Under the pieces are notes generated by a model. It ran no database searches, was not told where the DNA came from, and saw nothing but the letters and a program-made list of their open reading frames with translations. Of a stretch of DNA of 64,000 nt, positions 10,619 through 18,702 are shown in pieces (positions within the stretch are counted from its first letter, which is position 1; every line of letters begins with the position of its first letter). Origin of the DNA: Acidobacteriaceae bacterium (GTDB lineage: Bacteria > Acidobacteriota > Terriglobia > Terriglobales > Acidobacteriaceae); NCBI GenBank assembly GCA_025462885.1, contig JAOAPN010000005.1, forward strand, positions 1 through 64,000, read 5' to 3'. A program made the position numbers and the translations under genes.

Positions 10619-10705
10619 CTGTTAGAACCACGGGCGCTTCCTATGGCCCCAATTATGCGAGTCGTTCACCCAACGCGGTGTTCGGCGTTAAGCGAGGAAA
10701 CACAA

Positions 10706-11188
10706 ATGGCAATTCGTAATCTCTCCAATCTACGCGCCCCCAAGAAGGCGAATGAAAACAAGAAGCGTGTCGGCCGCGGTATGGGTTCGGGCATGGGTAA
10801 GACCTCCACCCGTGGTCACAAGGGCCAGGGTTCGCGATCGGGCTCCAGCCTGATGCGTGGCTTCGAAGGCGGCCAGATGCCCCTTCACCGCCGTCTCCCC
10901 AAGCGCGGTTTCACCAACATCTTCCGCGTGGAGTACCAGGTTCTCGGTCTCGACCGCATCGCTGAAGTCGTTGCTCAGTCCGCTGACAACGCCGAGCTCA
11001 CGCTCGAGAAGATTGTCTCGCTCGGCCTGCTCCGCAAGCGCAAGGGGCTGATCAAGGTTCTGAACAACGGCGAACTGAAGTCCGCCGTTACCGTTCACGC
11101 ACACAAGTTCTCGGCCTCCGCCAAGGAAGCCATCGAGAAGGCTGGCGGCAAAGCCATCCTCATCGGCGGCGAGTCCGAAGCAGCCTAA
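10706..11188 (+). CDS. rplO: 50S ribosomal protein L15
   Basis: The family start is the ATG at 10706 (MAIRNLSNLRAPKKA), giving 160 residues. The glycine-rich VGRGMGSGMGKTSTRGHKGQ segment and MPLHRRLPKRGFTN are diagnostic. L15 is a late assembly protein threading through the 50S core. GCGAGGAAAC precedes the start. Confidence 0.97.
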   Translation: MAIRNLSNLRAPKKANENKKRVGRGMGSGMGKTSTRGHKGQGSRSGSSLMRGFEGGQMPLHRRLPKRGFTNIFRVEYQVLGLDRIAEVVAQSADNAELTLEKIVSLGLLRKRKGLIKVLNNGELKSAVTVHAHKFSASAKEAIEKAGGKAILIGGESEAA

Positions 11189-11232
11189 GCTTCGATCCCG
11201 ATCTCGTTCTTTCCTCTCCAGATGCAGGGTTT

Positions 11233-11276
11233 AGCCCAGCCGGACGGAGACAGAGCGGGGTCGGGCTTCTCTTTTT
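11233..11276 (+). terminator. Weak terminator-like hairpin between rplO and secY
   Basis: AGCCC at 11233-11237 can pair with GGGCT at 11263-11267, with further imperfect pairing inside, followed by TCTCTTTTT. The T-run fits partial intrinsic termination or attenuation before secY, but the stem is short and the loop large. Confidence 0.35.
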
Positions 11277-11352
11277 GCTATAAGTATTAAGACACTCCCC
11301 GTCATTCCGTTGAATCAGTCTCACAGCACCAAGTACCACAAGGACCACACCG

Positions 11353-12765
11353 ATGTTCGATAAGTTCGCCAACATCTTCCGCATCCCCGACCTTCGCAAG
11401 CGGATCTTCTTCACGCTTGGTCTGTTGGCGGTCTATCGCCTTGGCTCCTTCATCCCGACCCCCGGTATCAATGCAGACCTGCTCGCCCAGTTCTTCAATC
11501 AGAACTCCAGCTCGCTGCTCGGCCTCGGTGACCTCTTCACCGGCGGAAACCTTCGCCGCCTGACGATCTTCGCTCTCGGCATCATGCCGTACATCACGGC
11601 GTCCATCATCTTCCAGTTGCTCACCGTCATCTATGAGCCGCTGGCGAAGCTGCAGAAGGAAGGCGAACTCGGCCGCCGCAAGATCACCCAGTGGACCCGC
11701 TACGTCACGGTCCTGCTGGCGATCGTGCAGTCGTTCGCTATCGCTCTGACCCTGACCAACACTGCCACCGGTTCGCCGATGGTCACCATCCCGCGTGGCG
11801 CCTTCATCCCCATGTGCGTGCTGACCCTCACCACCGGCACCGCCTTCATCATGTGGCTGGGTGAGCAGATCACCGAGCGTGGTATCGGCAACGGCATGTC
11901 GCTGCTGATCTACACTGGAATCGTCGTTGGCCTGCCCCGTGGCATCCGTGAGCTTTACGACAAGGCCGCCACCAGCGCGTGGGGAGCTTTTACCCCCATC
12001 GCCATTGCGATCCTGATCGTCGGCATGATTGCGGTCGTTGCGTTCATCGTCTTCGTGGAACGTTCCGAGCGTCGCATCCCGGTTCAGTATGCCAAGCGTA
12101 TCGTTGGCCGCAAGATGATGGGCGGGCAGTCGACGCACCTTCCGCTCAAGGTCAACTCCGGCGGCGTCATGCCGGTGATCTTCGCCAGTTCGATTCTCTC
12201 TGCTCCGCTGCTGGTCTCGGGAATGAGCTTCTTCGGTAGCCCGAAGCTGTCCGACACGGCGTTCTTCAGCCCCATCTTCCGGAACATTCAGCCAGGTGAG
12301 CCGTGGTACGAGATCCTCTACATCGCTGCCATCATCTTCTTCGCATACTTCTATATCTCGATCGTCTTCCGTCCGGACGACATCGCAGACAACATGCGCA
12401 AGTACGGTGGGTTTATCCCTGGGATTCGTCCGGGCAAGCGTACCGCTGACTTCATCAATGATGTGCTCACACGGATCACGCTGGTCGGTGCGCTGTACCT
12501 GATCATCATCTCGATTATTCCGACCCTGCTGATCAGCGGTATTCACCTCAACCATCTCTGGCTGCTTGGGCCGATTTTCGACAAGCTTCCGACCTGGACG
12601 ACCAACGGTCTCGGCGTGAACTTCTACTTCGGTGGTACGTCTCTGCTGATCGTCGTCGGCGTGGCCATGGATACCGTCCAGCAGATCGAGTCGCAGTTGA
12701 TCATGCGCCACTACGATGGCTTCTCTCCCAAGTCCGGCCGCATCCGCGGACGCAAGAGCTGGTAA
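11353..12765 (+). CDS. secY: Protein translocase subunit SecY
   Basis: Encodes 470 residues (E. coli 443) with ten predictable membrane segments. N-terminal FRIPDLRKRIFFTLGLLAVY and the GIMPYITASIIFQLL segment are typical, as is the cytosolic loop ERSERRIPVQYAKR and the C-terminal IRGRKSW. SecY forms the protein-conducting channel in the inner membrane with SecE and SecG. It follows rplO as in most bacteria and is followed by adk and map. Confidence 0.98.
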   Translation: MFDKFANIFRIPDLRKRIFFTLGLLAVYRLGSFIPTPGINADLLAQFFNQNSSSLLGLGDLFTGGNLRRLTIFALGIMPYITASIIFQLLTVIYEPLAKLQKEGELGRRKITQWTRYVTVLLAIVQSFAIALTLTNTATGSPMVTIPRGAFIPMCVLTLTTGTAFIMWLGEQITERGIGNGMSLLIYTGIVVGLPRGIRELYDKAATSAWGAFTPIAIAILIVGMIAVVAFIVFVERSERRIPVQYAKRIVGRKMMGGQSTHLPLKVNSGGVMPVIFASSILSAPLLVSGMSFFGSPKLSDTAFFSPIFRNIQPGEPWYEILYIAAIIFFAYFYISIVFRPDDIADNMRKYGGFIPGIRPGKRTADFINDVLTRITLVGALYLIIISIIPTLLISGIHLNHLWLLGPIFDKLPTWTTNGLGVNFYFGGTSLLIVVGVAMDTVQQIESQLIMRHYDGFSPKSGRIRGRKSW

Positions 12766-12819
12766 AGAAATAGCTTCTCAACAAGATTTCTGCTTCATGC
12801 CTCACTTGGAACCCGTACA

Positions 12820-13551
12820 TTGACTAACTCTGCAGCACATACACAACCGGCCCCGGCAGACAGTAGCTTCCTGCCTGGGCCGGTTCTCCTTCTGGGAGCT
12901 CCCGGCGTCGGCAAGGGAACTCAGGCCCAGATTCTCATGGGCGAGTACGGCATCCCACAGATCTCCACCGGAGACATTCTTCGTTCCAACATTTCTCAGG
13001 GAACTTCGCTCGGCAAGTCGGCGAGGTCGTTGATGGATCAGGGGCAGTTGGTCTCGGACGATCTGGTCAACCAGATGGTCGCCGACCGTCTTACCCAACC
13101 TGACACCACGCACGGCTTCATCCTGGATGGTTTTCCGCGCACGCTCAATCAGGCTGAATGGATCGATGGGCATCTTGACGCTTCCCACTCCGATTCCGAT
13201 TCCAATGCCAAGCTTCCAATCGTAGCCATCAGTATTCTGGTCGATTACGACGTTTTGCTCCACCGGATAACGGGCCGACGCACCTGCCCTGTCTGTAAAA
13301 GCATCTATAACGTATTCTCGAATCCTCCGAAGGTCGCTGGAGCCTGCGATAACGAAGGGGCTACCCTGATTCAGCGTCCCGACGATACGGAAGAAGTATT
13401 TACGGAGCGGATGAAGACCTTCAACGCCCAGACTGCTTCTGTCGTCGAGCACTACCGCAAACAGGGCCGATTTAAAGAAGTGGACGGCGACCAGTCGGTA
13501 GAAGCCGTGACCGCCGCCATGCAGCAAGCGCTCAAGACCCTGCGCAACTAG
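12820..13551 (+). CDS. adk: Adenylate kinase
   Basis: Encodes about 243 residues. P-loop LLLGAPGVGKGTQ, NMP-binding ISTGDILRSNI and FILDGFPRTLNQAEW are clear. The LID domain has CPVC followed by CDNEG, a Cys-Cys-Cys-Asp set as in zinc-binding LIDs of Gram-positive and other lineages. Catalyses ATP + AMP to 2 ADP. No ATG exists before the P-loop in this frame; the TTG at 12820 is chosen, which adds about 20 residues before the core, so the start is uncertain. Confidence 0.95.
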   Translation: MTNSAAHTQPAPADSSFLPGPVLLLGAPGVGKGTQAQILMGEYGIPQISTGDILRSNISQGTSLGKSARSLMDQGQLVSDDLVNQMVADRLTQPDTTHGFILDGFPRTLNQAEWIDGHLDASHSDSDSNAKLPIVAISILVDYDVLLHRITGRRTCPVCKSIYNVFSNPPKVAGACDNEGATLIQRPDDTEEVFTERMKTFNAQTASVVEHYRKQGRFKEVDGDQSVEAVTAAMQQALKTLRN

Positions 13552-13614
13552 CACTCCTAACTCGATCTCGAACTTGTTTTAAACTCTGTTTTACAGAACT
13601 GAAGACTGTTTTTT

Positions 13615-14364
13615 ATGGCTATTCATATCAAATCCGCTGCCGAGATCGAAAAGATGCGCATCTCCGGCGCTATCCTTCGCAAGGTCCACAACGCGATCGC
13701 GCCGTATGTTGTTCCGGGCGCGTCTACGATGGATCTGGAGCGCGTTGCGGTCGAGCACATCGCCAAGCACGGCGCTATCGCGGCTTTCAAGGGCTACCAC
13801 GGCTATCCGTCCGCTCTCTGCACCTCGATCAACAACGAGGTCGTCCACGGGATGCCGAACGCGAAACGCATCCTCAAAGAGGGCGACGTTCTCTCGATCG
13901 ACTGCGGCTGCATCATCGACGGCTACTACTCCGACGCCGCCGTCACCTATGCGGTCGGTAAGGTGAGCGCCATCAATGAGCGGCTCCTGAGCGTCACGCA
14001 GGCGTCTCTCGAAGCTGCAATCCAGCAGTGCCACCCTGGCGGCCGGCTGGGAGACATCTCGTTTGCGGTCCAGCAGCCGTGTGAAGCCGCTGGTTTTGGA
14101 GTGGTTCGTGAGTTTGTGGGCCACGGAATCGGCCGGGCGATGCATGAAGATCCCCAGGTGCCGAACTTCGGTCCGGCCGGCAAAGGTCCCCGGCTGAAGG
14201 CTGGAATGGTGCTTGCGATCGAGCCGATGATCAACGCCGGGAAGCCGGAAGTTCGTGTCCTGCCCGACGGCTGGACGGCTGTGACGGTCGACGGAAGCTA
14301 CAGCGCACACTTTGAGCACACCGTCGCAATCACAAAAGATGGCCCTTTGGTGCTCACGCGCTAG
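13615..14364 (+). CDS. map: Methionine aminopeptidase, type I
   Basis: Encodes 249 residues of the M24 fold. Metal ligands are visible in order: the two aspartates in SIDCGCIIDGYYSDAAVT, the histidine in GHGIGRAMHEDP, and glutamates in AIEPMI and the C-terminal FEHTVAIT. It removes the initiator methionine from new proteins. Position after secY-adk and before infA is the common bacterial order. Confidence 0.97.
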   Translation: MAIHIKSAAEIEKMRISGAILRKVHNAIAPYVVPGASTMDLERVAVEHIAKHGAIAAFKGYHGYPSALCTSINNEVVHGMPNAKRILKEGDVLSIDCGCIIDGYYSDAAVTYAVGKVSAINERLLSVTQASLEAAIQQCHPGGRLGDISFAVQQPCEAAGFGVVREFVGHGIGRAMHEDPQVPNFGPAGKGPRLKAGMVLAIEPMINAGKPEVRVLPDGWTAVTVDGSYSAHFEHTVAITKDGPLVLTR

Positions 14365-14489
14365 GTATTTCCCAGAAATCTGGGTTATGATAAGGGGTAC
14401 CTCTGCGTAGAAGCGCGTCGGGTTCTATTAGCACCAGCAAAGTTTCAACGGAATAAGGGGTTCCACCCCGGACTTCCAAAGGAGAGCGT

Positions 14490-14708
14490 TTGTCGAAGGA
14501 AGATGCAATTGAAGTAATGGCAGTCGTCGTCGAGACACTGCCGAATGCCATGTTCAAGGTCGAGCTTGAAAACAAGCACCAGGCCCTCGCTCACGTCTCC
14601 GGGCGCATGCGCAAAAACTTCATTCGCATTCTCCCCGGCGACCGTGTTGCGATTGAGCTCAGCCCGTACGACCTCAACCGTGGCCGCATTGTGTATCGGT
14701 ATAAATAA
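14490..14708 (+). CDS. infA: Translation initiation factor IF-1
   Basis: Encodes 72 residues, starting [19 protein letters not shown], an OB-fold protein that blocks the A site during initiation. The start codon is TTG, set by a strong AAAGGAGA seven bases upstream. The family length (72) and first residues agree with this start. Confidence 0.97.
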   Translation: MSKEDAIEVMAVVVETLPNAMFKVELENKHQALAHVSGRMRKNFIRILPGDRVAIELSPYDLNRGRIVYRYK

Positions 14709-14871
14709 GTAAATTAAGGCACCTGTCTTTGTTTTGTTTTATGCCTGCAGCACTCCTCTAGCATTTAGCATTGCAAGGGTTTCTGTAAAAAGATCACGGC
14801 CTTGTGTCGTGTTGTATCGCGTATCACGCCTGCAGGGCTCCAGCCCGGTAGCGAACCAGAAGGGAATCACA

Positions 14872-14985
14872 ATGAAGGTCCGCGCATCCGTAAAGAAGAT
14901 CTGTGACAAGTGCAAGGTAATCCACCGCCGCGGCGTCGTTCGCGTTATTTGCGAGAACGCCAAGCACAAGCAGCGCCAGGGCTAG
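14872..14985 (+). CDS. rpmJ: 50S ribosomal protein L36, zinc-binding type
   Basis: Encodes 37 residues, [20 protein letters not shown] onward, with C11, C14, C27 and H32 forming the zinc ribbon of the C+ form. The start at 14872 is fixed by the family. It sits between infA and rpsM as usual. Confidence 0.96.
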   Translation: MKVRASVKKICDKCKVIHRRGVVRVICENAKHKQRQG

Positions 14986-15117
14986 TCTCTGGTAATTTTA
15001 TCGGCCCCACCGGGCTAGTTAGCCGAAGTCAAGGCTTGCGTTGAACCCGGCGGACACACCGTACACCTCCACCCCGCTCCTGCGACCAGTTCGCAAAGCC
15101 CAACCGAAAGGCACCCC

Positions 15118-15498
15118 ATGGCACGTATTGCTGGAGTCGATGTCCCTAATAACAAACAGGCGCGCATCGGTCTCACTTACATCTTTGGTATCGGCGACTC
15201 TCGCGCTGCCAAGATTCTCACGAAGGCGGACATCGATCCCATCGTGAAGATCGGCACGCTCGACGAAGAGCAGCTGAACCGCATCCGTCAGGTTATCGAA
15301 GCTGAGGGCCACATCGAAGGCGATCTCCGCAAGGATATTTCGCTGAACATCAAGCGCCTCATCGAGATCCAATCCTACCGTGGTCTTCGTCATCGCCGCT
15401 CGCTTCCCGTTCGCGGTCAGCGCACTCACACCAACGCTCGTACCCGCAAAGGCCCTCGCAAGGGAACCGTCGCCGGTAAGAAGAAAGCGACGAAATAA
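15118..15498 (+). CDS. rpsM: 30S ribosomal protein S13
   Basis: Encodes 126 residues: [20 protein letters not shown], the helix-two-turn-helix middle, and the tail with [21 protein letters not shown]13 bridges to L5 and contacts P-site tRNA. It lies 3 bp before rpsK, so coupling is likely. Confidence 0.98.
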   Translation: MARIAGVDVPNNKQARIGLTYIFGIGDSRAAKILTKADIDPIVKIGTLDEEQLNRIRQVIEAEGHIEGDLRKDISLNIKRLIEIQSYRGLRHRRSLPVRGQRTHTNARTRKGPRKGTVAGKKKATK

Positions 15499-15501
15499 GC
15501 C

Positions 15502-15924
15502 ATGGCCAAGACTCAGAACACCAAAGGCGGCGCGAAGGCCGGTAAGAATAAGAAGTTCAAGAAACGCGAACGGAAGAACGTTCCATTCGGTCTTGTCTTC
15601 ATCCAGGCTTCTTTCAACAACACCATCGTCACCATCACCGACCAGGTCGGCAACACGCTCTCCTGGAAGTCCTCCGGCTCGCTCGGCTTCCGCGGCTCCC
15701 GCAAGGGAACCCCGTTTGCAGCGCAGCAGGCGGCTGTCGGTGCTGCCAACGCAGCTCGCGACCACGGCGTCCGTTCGGTCGATGTGCGCGTCTCGGGTCC
15801 CGGCTCCGGCCGTGAGTCCGCGATCCGCGCTCTCGCGACCACCGGTATCGAGGTTCGTTCGATCCGCGACGTTACGCCGATGCCGCACAACGGCTGCCGT
15901 CCTCCCAAGCGCCGTCGCGTCTGA
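15502..15924 (+). CDS. rpsK: 30S ribosomal protein S11
   Basis: Encodes 140 residues (E. coli 129), with a basic N-terminal extension and the core [20 protein letters not shown] plus the C-terminal [17 protein letters not shown]11 lies on the platform near the E site and anti-Shine-Dalgarno end of 16S rRNA. Confidence 0.98.
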   Translation: MAKTQNTKGGAKAGKNKKFKKRERKNVPFGLVFIQASFNNTIVTITDQVGNTLSWKSSGSLGFRGSRKGTPFAAQQAAVGAANAARDHGVRSVDVRVSGPGSGRESAIRALATTGIEVRSIRDVTPMPHNGCRPPKRRRV

Positions 15925-15938
15925 TCTCCTACCAATTT

Positions 15939-15980
15939 GGGTGCCCCATGTCCGGATTTTCGGACATGGGTACTTCCCGA
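15939..15980. repeat. Palindromic intergenic repeat, copy 1
   Basis: GGGTGCCCCATGTCCGG is followed by a perfect 10-bp stem (15945-15954 with 15961-15970, loop GATTTT) and then GGGTACTTCCCG. A second copy with the same spacing and flanks lies at 16722-16763. Both are followed further on by ACCGCAACAG. Arm bases differ in a pairing-aware way, so the hairpin is probably the conserved unit. It resembles short palindromes I associate with Terriglobia genomes. Confidence 0.7.
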
Positions 15981-16067
15981 AAACAACCGCAACAGGATCG
16001 TGATTGAAGCGCTGCCAGCGTGTAAAACGATCGTCACCAGATTCACCGGAAATACAGGAGCAATACC

Positions 16068-16700
16068 ATGGCACGTTACACAGGACCCGTCTGCCGCCTT
16101 TGCCGCCGCGACGGAACCAAACTTTTCCTTAAGGGAGCCAAGTGCTTCTCCGAGAAATGCCCAGTCGAGAAGCGCAACTTCCCCCCAGGCCAGCACGGTC
16201 AGTCCAAGAAGGTCAAGAAGGTCGTCGGCTACGGTCTGCAGCTTCGTGAGAAGCAGAAGGCCAAGCGCATCTACTTCACCCTCGAGACCCAGTTCCGCGC
16301 GTACTACCAGAAGGCTTCGAACCGCACCGGCGTCACCGGCGAACTCCTGCTCCAGCAGCTTGAGACCCGCCTCGACAACGTTGCGTACCGCCTCGGTTTC
16401 GCGATGAGCCGCCGCCAGTCCCGCCAGATCGTCCGTCACGGTCACGTTACCGTCAACGGCCGTAAGGTGAACATTCCTTCCTTCCAGGTCAAGGTTGGCG
16501 ATGAGATCGCTATCCGTGAAGGTTCGAAGGCATTGGTTGTTCTCGAAGAGTCGAAGAACTTTGCCGCCGGTCAGAGCTCCGTTCAGTGGCTCGATATCAA
16601 CCGCGACAACCTCTCCGGCAAGGTCATTGCTCTGCCGAAGCGTGAAGACGTCAACCTGCCGGTCAACGAGCAGTTGATCGTCGAACTCTACAGCAAGTAA
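16068..16700 (+). CDS. rpsD: 30S ribosomal protein S4, zinc-binding type
   Basis: Encodes 210 residues. The N-terminus carries CRLCRRDG and [17 protein letters not shown], four cysteines of the C+ zinc-binding S4. The S4 RNA-binding domain follows ([36 protein letters not shown]). S4 initiates 30S assembly and, in E. coli, represses the alpha operon. Confidence 0.98.
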   Translation: MARYTGPVCRLCRRDGTKLFLKGAKCFSEKCPVEKRNFPPGQHGQSKKVKKVVGYGLQLREKQKAKRIYFTLETQFRAYYQKASNRTGVTGELLLQQLETRLDNVAYRLGFAMSRRQSRQIVRHGHVTVNGRKVNIPSFQVKVGDEIAIREGSKALVVLEESKNFAAGQSSVQWLDINRDNLSGKVIALPKREDVNLPVNEQLIVELYSK

Positions 16701-16721
16701 CTGTAGAAGTTACAAAATATC

Positions 16722-16763
16722 GGGTGCCCCACGCCCGGAGTCTCGGACGTGGGTTTTTCCCGC
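16722..16763. repeat. Palindromic intergenic repeat, copy 2
   Basis: CGGGTGCCCCACGCCCGGAG is followed by TCTCGGACGTGGGTTTTTCCC. The arms at 16728-16737 and 16744-16753 pair with one mismatch. It matches copy 1 at 15939-15980 in layout, loop length and flanks. Just after it, CAGTCCC GAA GGGACTG (16767-16783) makes a second small hairpin. The T-run after the first stem could allow partial termination before rpoA. Confidence 0.68.
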
Positions 16764-16870
16764 CGTCAGTCCCGAAGGGACTGGCATAGTAGTACACAAC
16801 CTAAACCGCAACAGAACCACCCGCCGGTCCGCAGAGTGCATCGCGGCCAGGACGGATAAAGGAGCAACAC

Positions 16871-17968
16871 ATGCTTTGGAGAGGTTTTCAAAAGCCCAAG
16901 CGTCTCGCAGTCGAAACCGAAACACTCACCGAAAAGTACGGCAAGTTCAGCGCACAGCCCTTTGAGCGCGGCTTCGGTACCACCATCGGTAACGCACTGC
17001 GCCGCACCCTGCTCTCCTCGATCGAAGGCGCCGCTGTAACCGCCGTTCGCATCGAAGGCGTACTGCACGAGTTCCAGTCCATCACCGGAATCGTTGAAGA
17101 CGCCACCGACATCATCCTGAACCTCAAGCAGATCCCGTTCAAGCTCGCAGGCGACGGCCCCAAGGCCCTCTACCTCCGTGCTGATCAGGCCGGCGTCATC
17201 ACCTCGGGTTCCATCGAAGCCGACGGCGACGTTGAGATACTCGACAAGAACGTCTACATCTGCACCGTCTCCGAAGGCGGCAAGATCGACATGGAGATGC
17301 GCCTCAAGCGCGGCCGTGGCTACATCTCTGCCGATAAGAACTTCGATGCCGACCTCGGCCTCGGATTCATTCCGGTCGATTCCGTCCATTCGCCTGTCCG
17401 CAAGGTCAACTACCTCGTCGAGGCAGCGCGTCTCGGTCAGATCACCGACTACGACAAGCTCACCGTCGAGATCTGGACCAACGGCACCGTGCTTCCCGCG
17501 GATGCTCTCGGCCTCTCCGCCAAGCTTCTCAAAGATCACATGACCATCTTCATCAACTTCGAAGAAGAGATGGAAGCCGGCCATGATGGTTCGCACGACG
17601 GTCCTGCCCTGCGCAACGAGAACCTCAACCGCTCGGTCGAAGAGCTTGAGCTTTCGGTTCGCAGCTACAACTGCCTGAAGAACGCCAACATCGCGACCAT
17701 CGGCGAACTCATCCAGAAGACTGAAGCCGAGATGTTGAAGACCAAGAACTTCGGCCGCAAGTCTCTGAACGAGATCAAGGAAATCCTCGCGCAGATGGGC
17801 TTCTCGCTGGGCATGAAGATCGACGAGAACGGCAACCCTGTCCCGGGACCGACCTCGGTCCTGCCAGCAGCCACTCTCGCCGCCAGCTTCGGCAATTTTG
17901 ACGACGACGAAGAGGATGATGAAGACGAAGACCTCGACCTCGCCGTGAACGAGCCAGAGAACTTCTAA
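16871..17968 (+). CDS. rpoA: DNA-directed RNA polymerase subunit alpha
   Basis: Encodes 365 residues. The N-terminal domain carries [20 protein letters not shown], needed for dimerisation and assembly. The C-terminal domain has [15 protein letters not shown] and [13 protein letters not shown], the helix-hairpin-helix that binds UP elements and activators. It is longer than E. coli alpha (329) because of a strongly acidic tail (about 20 D/E residues near positions 343-365). Confidence 0.98.
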   Translation: MLWRGFQKPKRLAVETETLTEKYGKFSAQPFERGFGTTIGNALRRTLLSSIEGAAVTAVRIEGVLHEFQSITGIVEDATDIILNLKQIPFKLAGDGPKALYLRADQAGVITSGSIEADGDVEILDKNVYICTVSEGGKIDMEMRLKRGRGYISADKNFDADLGLGFIPVDSVHSPVRKVNYLVEAARLGQITDYDKLTVEIWTNGTVLPADALGLSAKLLKDHMTIFINFEEEMEAGHDGSHDGPALRNENLNRSVEELELSVRSYNCLKNANIATIGELIQKTEAEMLKTKNFGRKSLNEIKEILAQMGFSLGMKIDENGNPVPGPTSVLPAATLAASFGNFDDDEEDDEDEDLDLAVNEPENF

Positions 17969-17986
17969 AGAAGTATGCAACAGAAG

Positions 17987-18024
17987 GGGAGCAGGGCAGC
18001 CACACCGCTCTGCTCCCGGCTTTT
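17987..18024 (+). terminator. Terminator-like hairpin between rpoA and rplQ
   Basis: GGGAGCAG at 17987-17994 pairs with CTGCTCCC at 18010-18017, followed by GGCTTTTC. The stem is good and the T-run short, so partial termination that lowers rplQ output is possible. It could also be a 3'-end protection element for the rpoA message. Confidence 0.5.
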
Positions 18025-18105
18025 CGCATTCGTTCCACCCTGCTCCTTGAGCAGAATCCGCAGTAACCGACTCACGGCATAAGCCGAGTCGAAGGAGATC
18101 ACACC

Positions 18106-18585
18106 ATGCGTCACCGCAATGCAGGATTCAAACTAGGCCGCAACCCCAGCCACCGTCGCGCACTTCTGCGCAACCTCGTCACCTCGATCATCCTGATGGA
18201 TCGCGTTGAGACGACCATCACCAAGTGCAAGGCGACCCGCCCTCTCGTCGAGAAGATGATTACCCTCGGCAAGCGCGGCACCGTTCACGCTCGTCGCCAG
18301 GCTGCAGCCTTCCTGATGACTCCTGAAGCGGTCGATCGTCTTTTCGCTACTGTCGCTCCGCGCTACACCGACCGCCCCGGCGGATACTGCCGCATCACGC
18401 GCACCGGCCCCCGCAAGGGCGACGCTGCGGAACTTGCTTACATCGAGCTCCTCGGAGCCGAGCACGAGCTCAACGAGAAGGCACAGAAGCGCGCTGAAGC
18501 ACGTACCAAGAAGCGCGAAGAGCTTGCCAAGCAGATGGAAGAGCGCAATCCCGGCGAACAGGGCGATCCTAACGCCGAGGTTTAG
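18106..18585 (+). CDS. rplQ: 50S ribosomal protein L17
   Basis: Encodes 159 residues. The core MRHRNAGFKLGRNPSHRRAL and GGYCRITRTGPRKGDAAELA is standard. A charged C-terminal extension rich in K, R and E adds about 35 residues to the E. coli length (127). It closes the ribosomal cluster and is followed 21 bp later by a strong terminator. Confidence 0.98.
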   Translation: MRHRNAGFKLGRNPSHRRALLRNLVTSIILMDRVETTITKCKATRPLVEKMITLGKRGTVHARRQAAAFLMTPEAVDRLFATVAPRYTDRPGGYCRITRTGPRKGDAAELAYIELLGAEHELNEKAQKRAEARTKKREELAKQMEERNPGEQGDPNAEV

Positions 18586-18606
18586 GCCTCAAGCATTATG
18601 CAATAG

Positions 18607-18636
18607 AAAGGGCACGGCGAAAGCCGTGCCCTTTTG
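18607..18636 (+). terminator. Intrinsic terminator of the ribosomal cluster
   Basis: A perfect 12-bp stem, AAAGGGCACGGC with GCCGTGCCCTTT, closes a GAAA tetraloop and runs into TTTTGCTATT. It ends the 18-kb plus-strand cluster, and also faces the 3' end of the convergent gene at 18703. Confidence 0.85.
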
Positions 18637-18702
18637 CTATTCCGTCCTTGTATATAAAGAGGCTGCTGCTACACCTCCGCCGCAAGGCTGTAAGACCAGT
18701 CT

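Noticed and set aside
11302..12711. Long open frame on the minus strand opposite secY
   Set aside because: Arg/Asp-rich product without family features, fully antisense to a strongly conserved gene; a GC-rich codon shadow.
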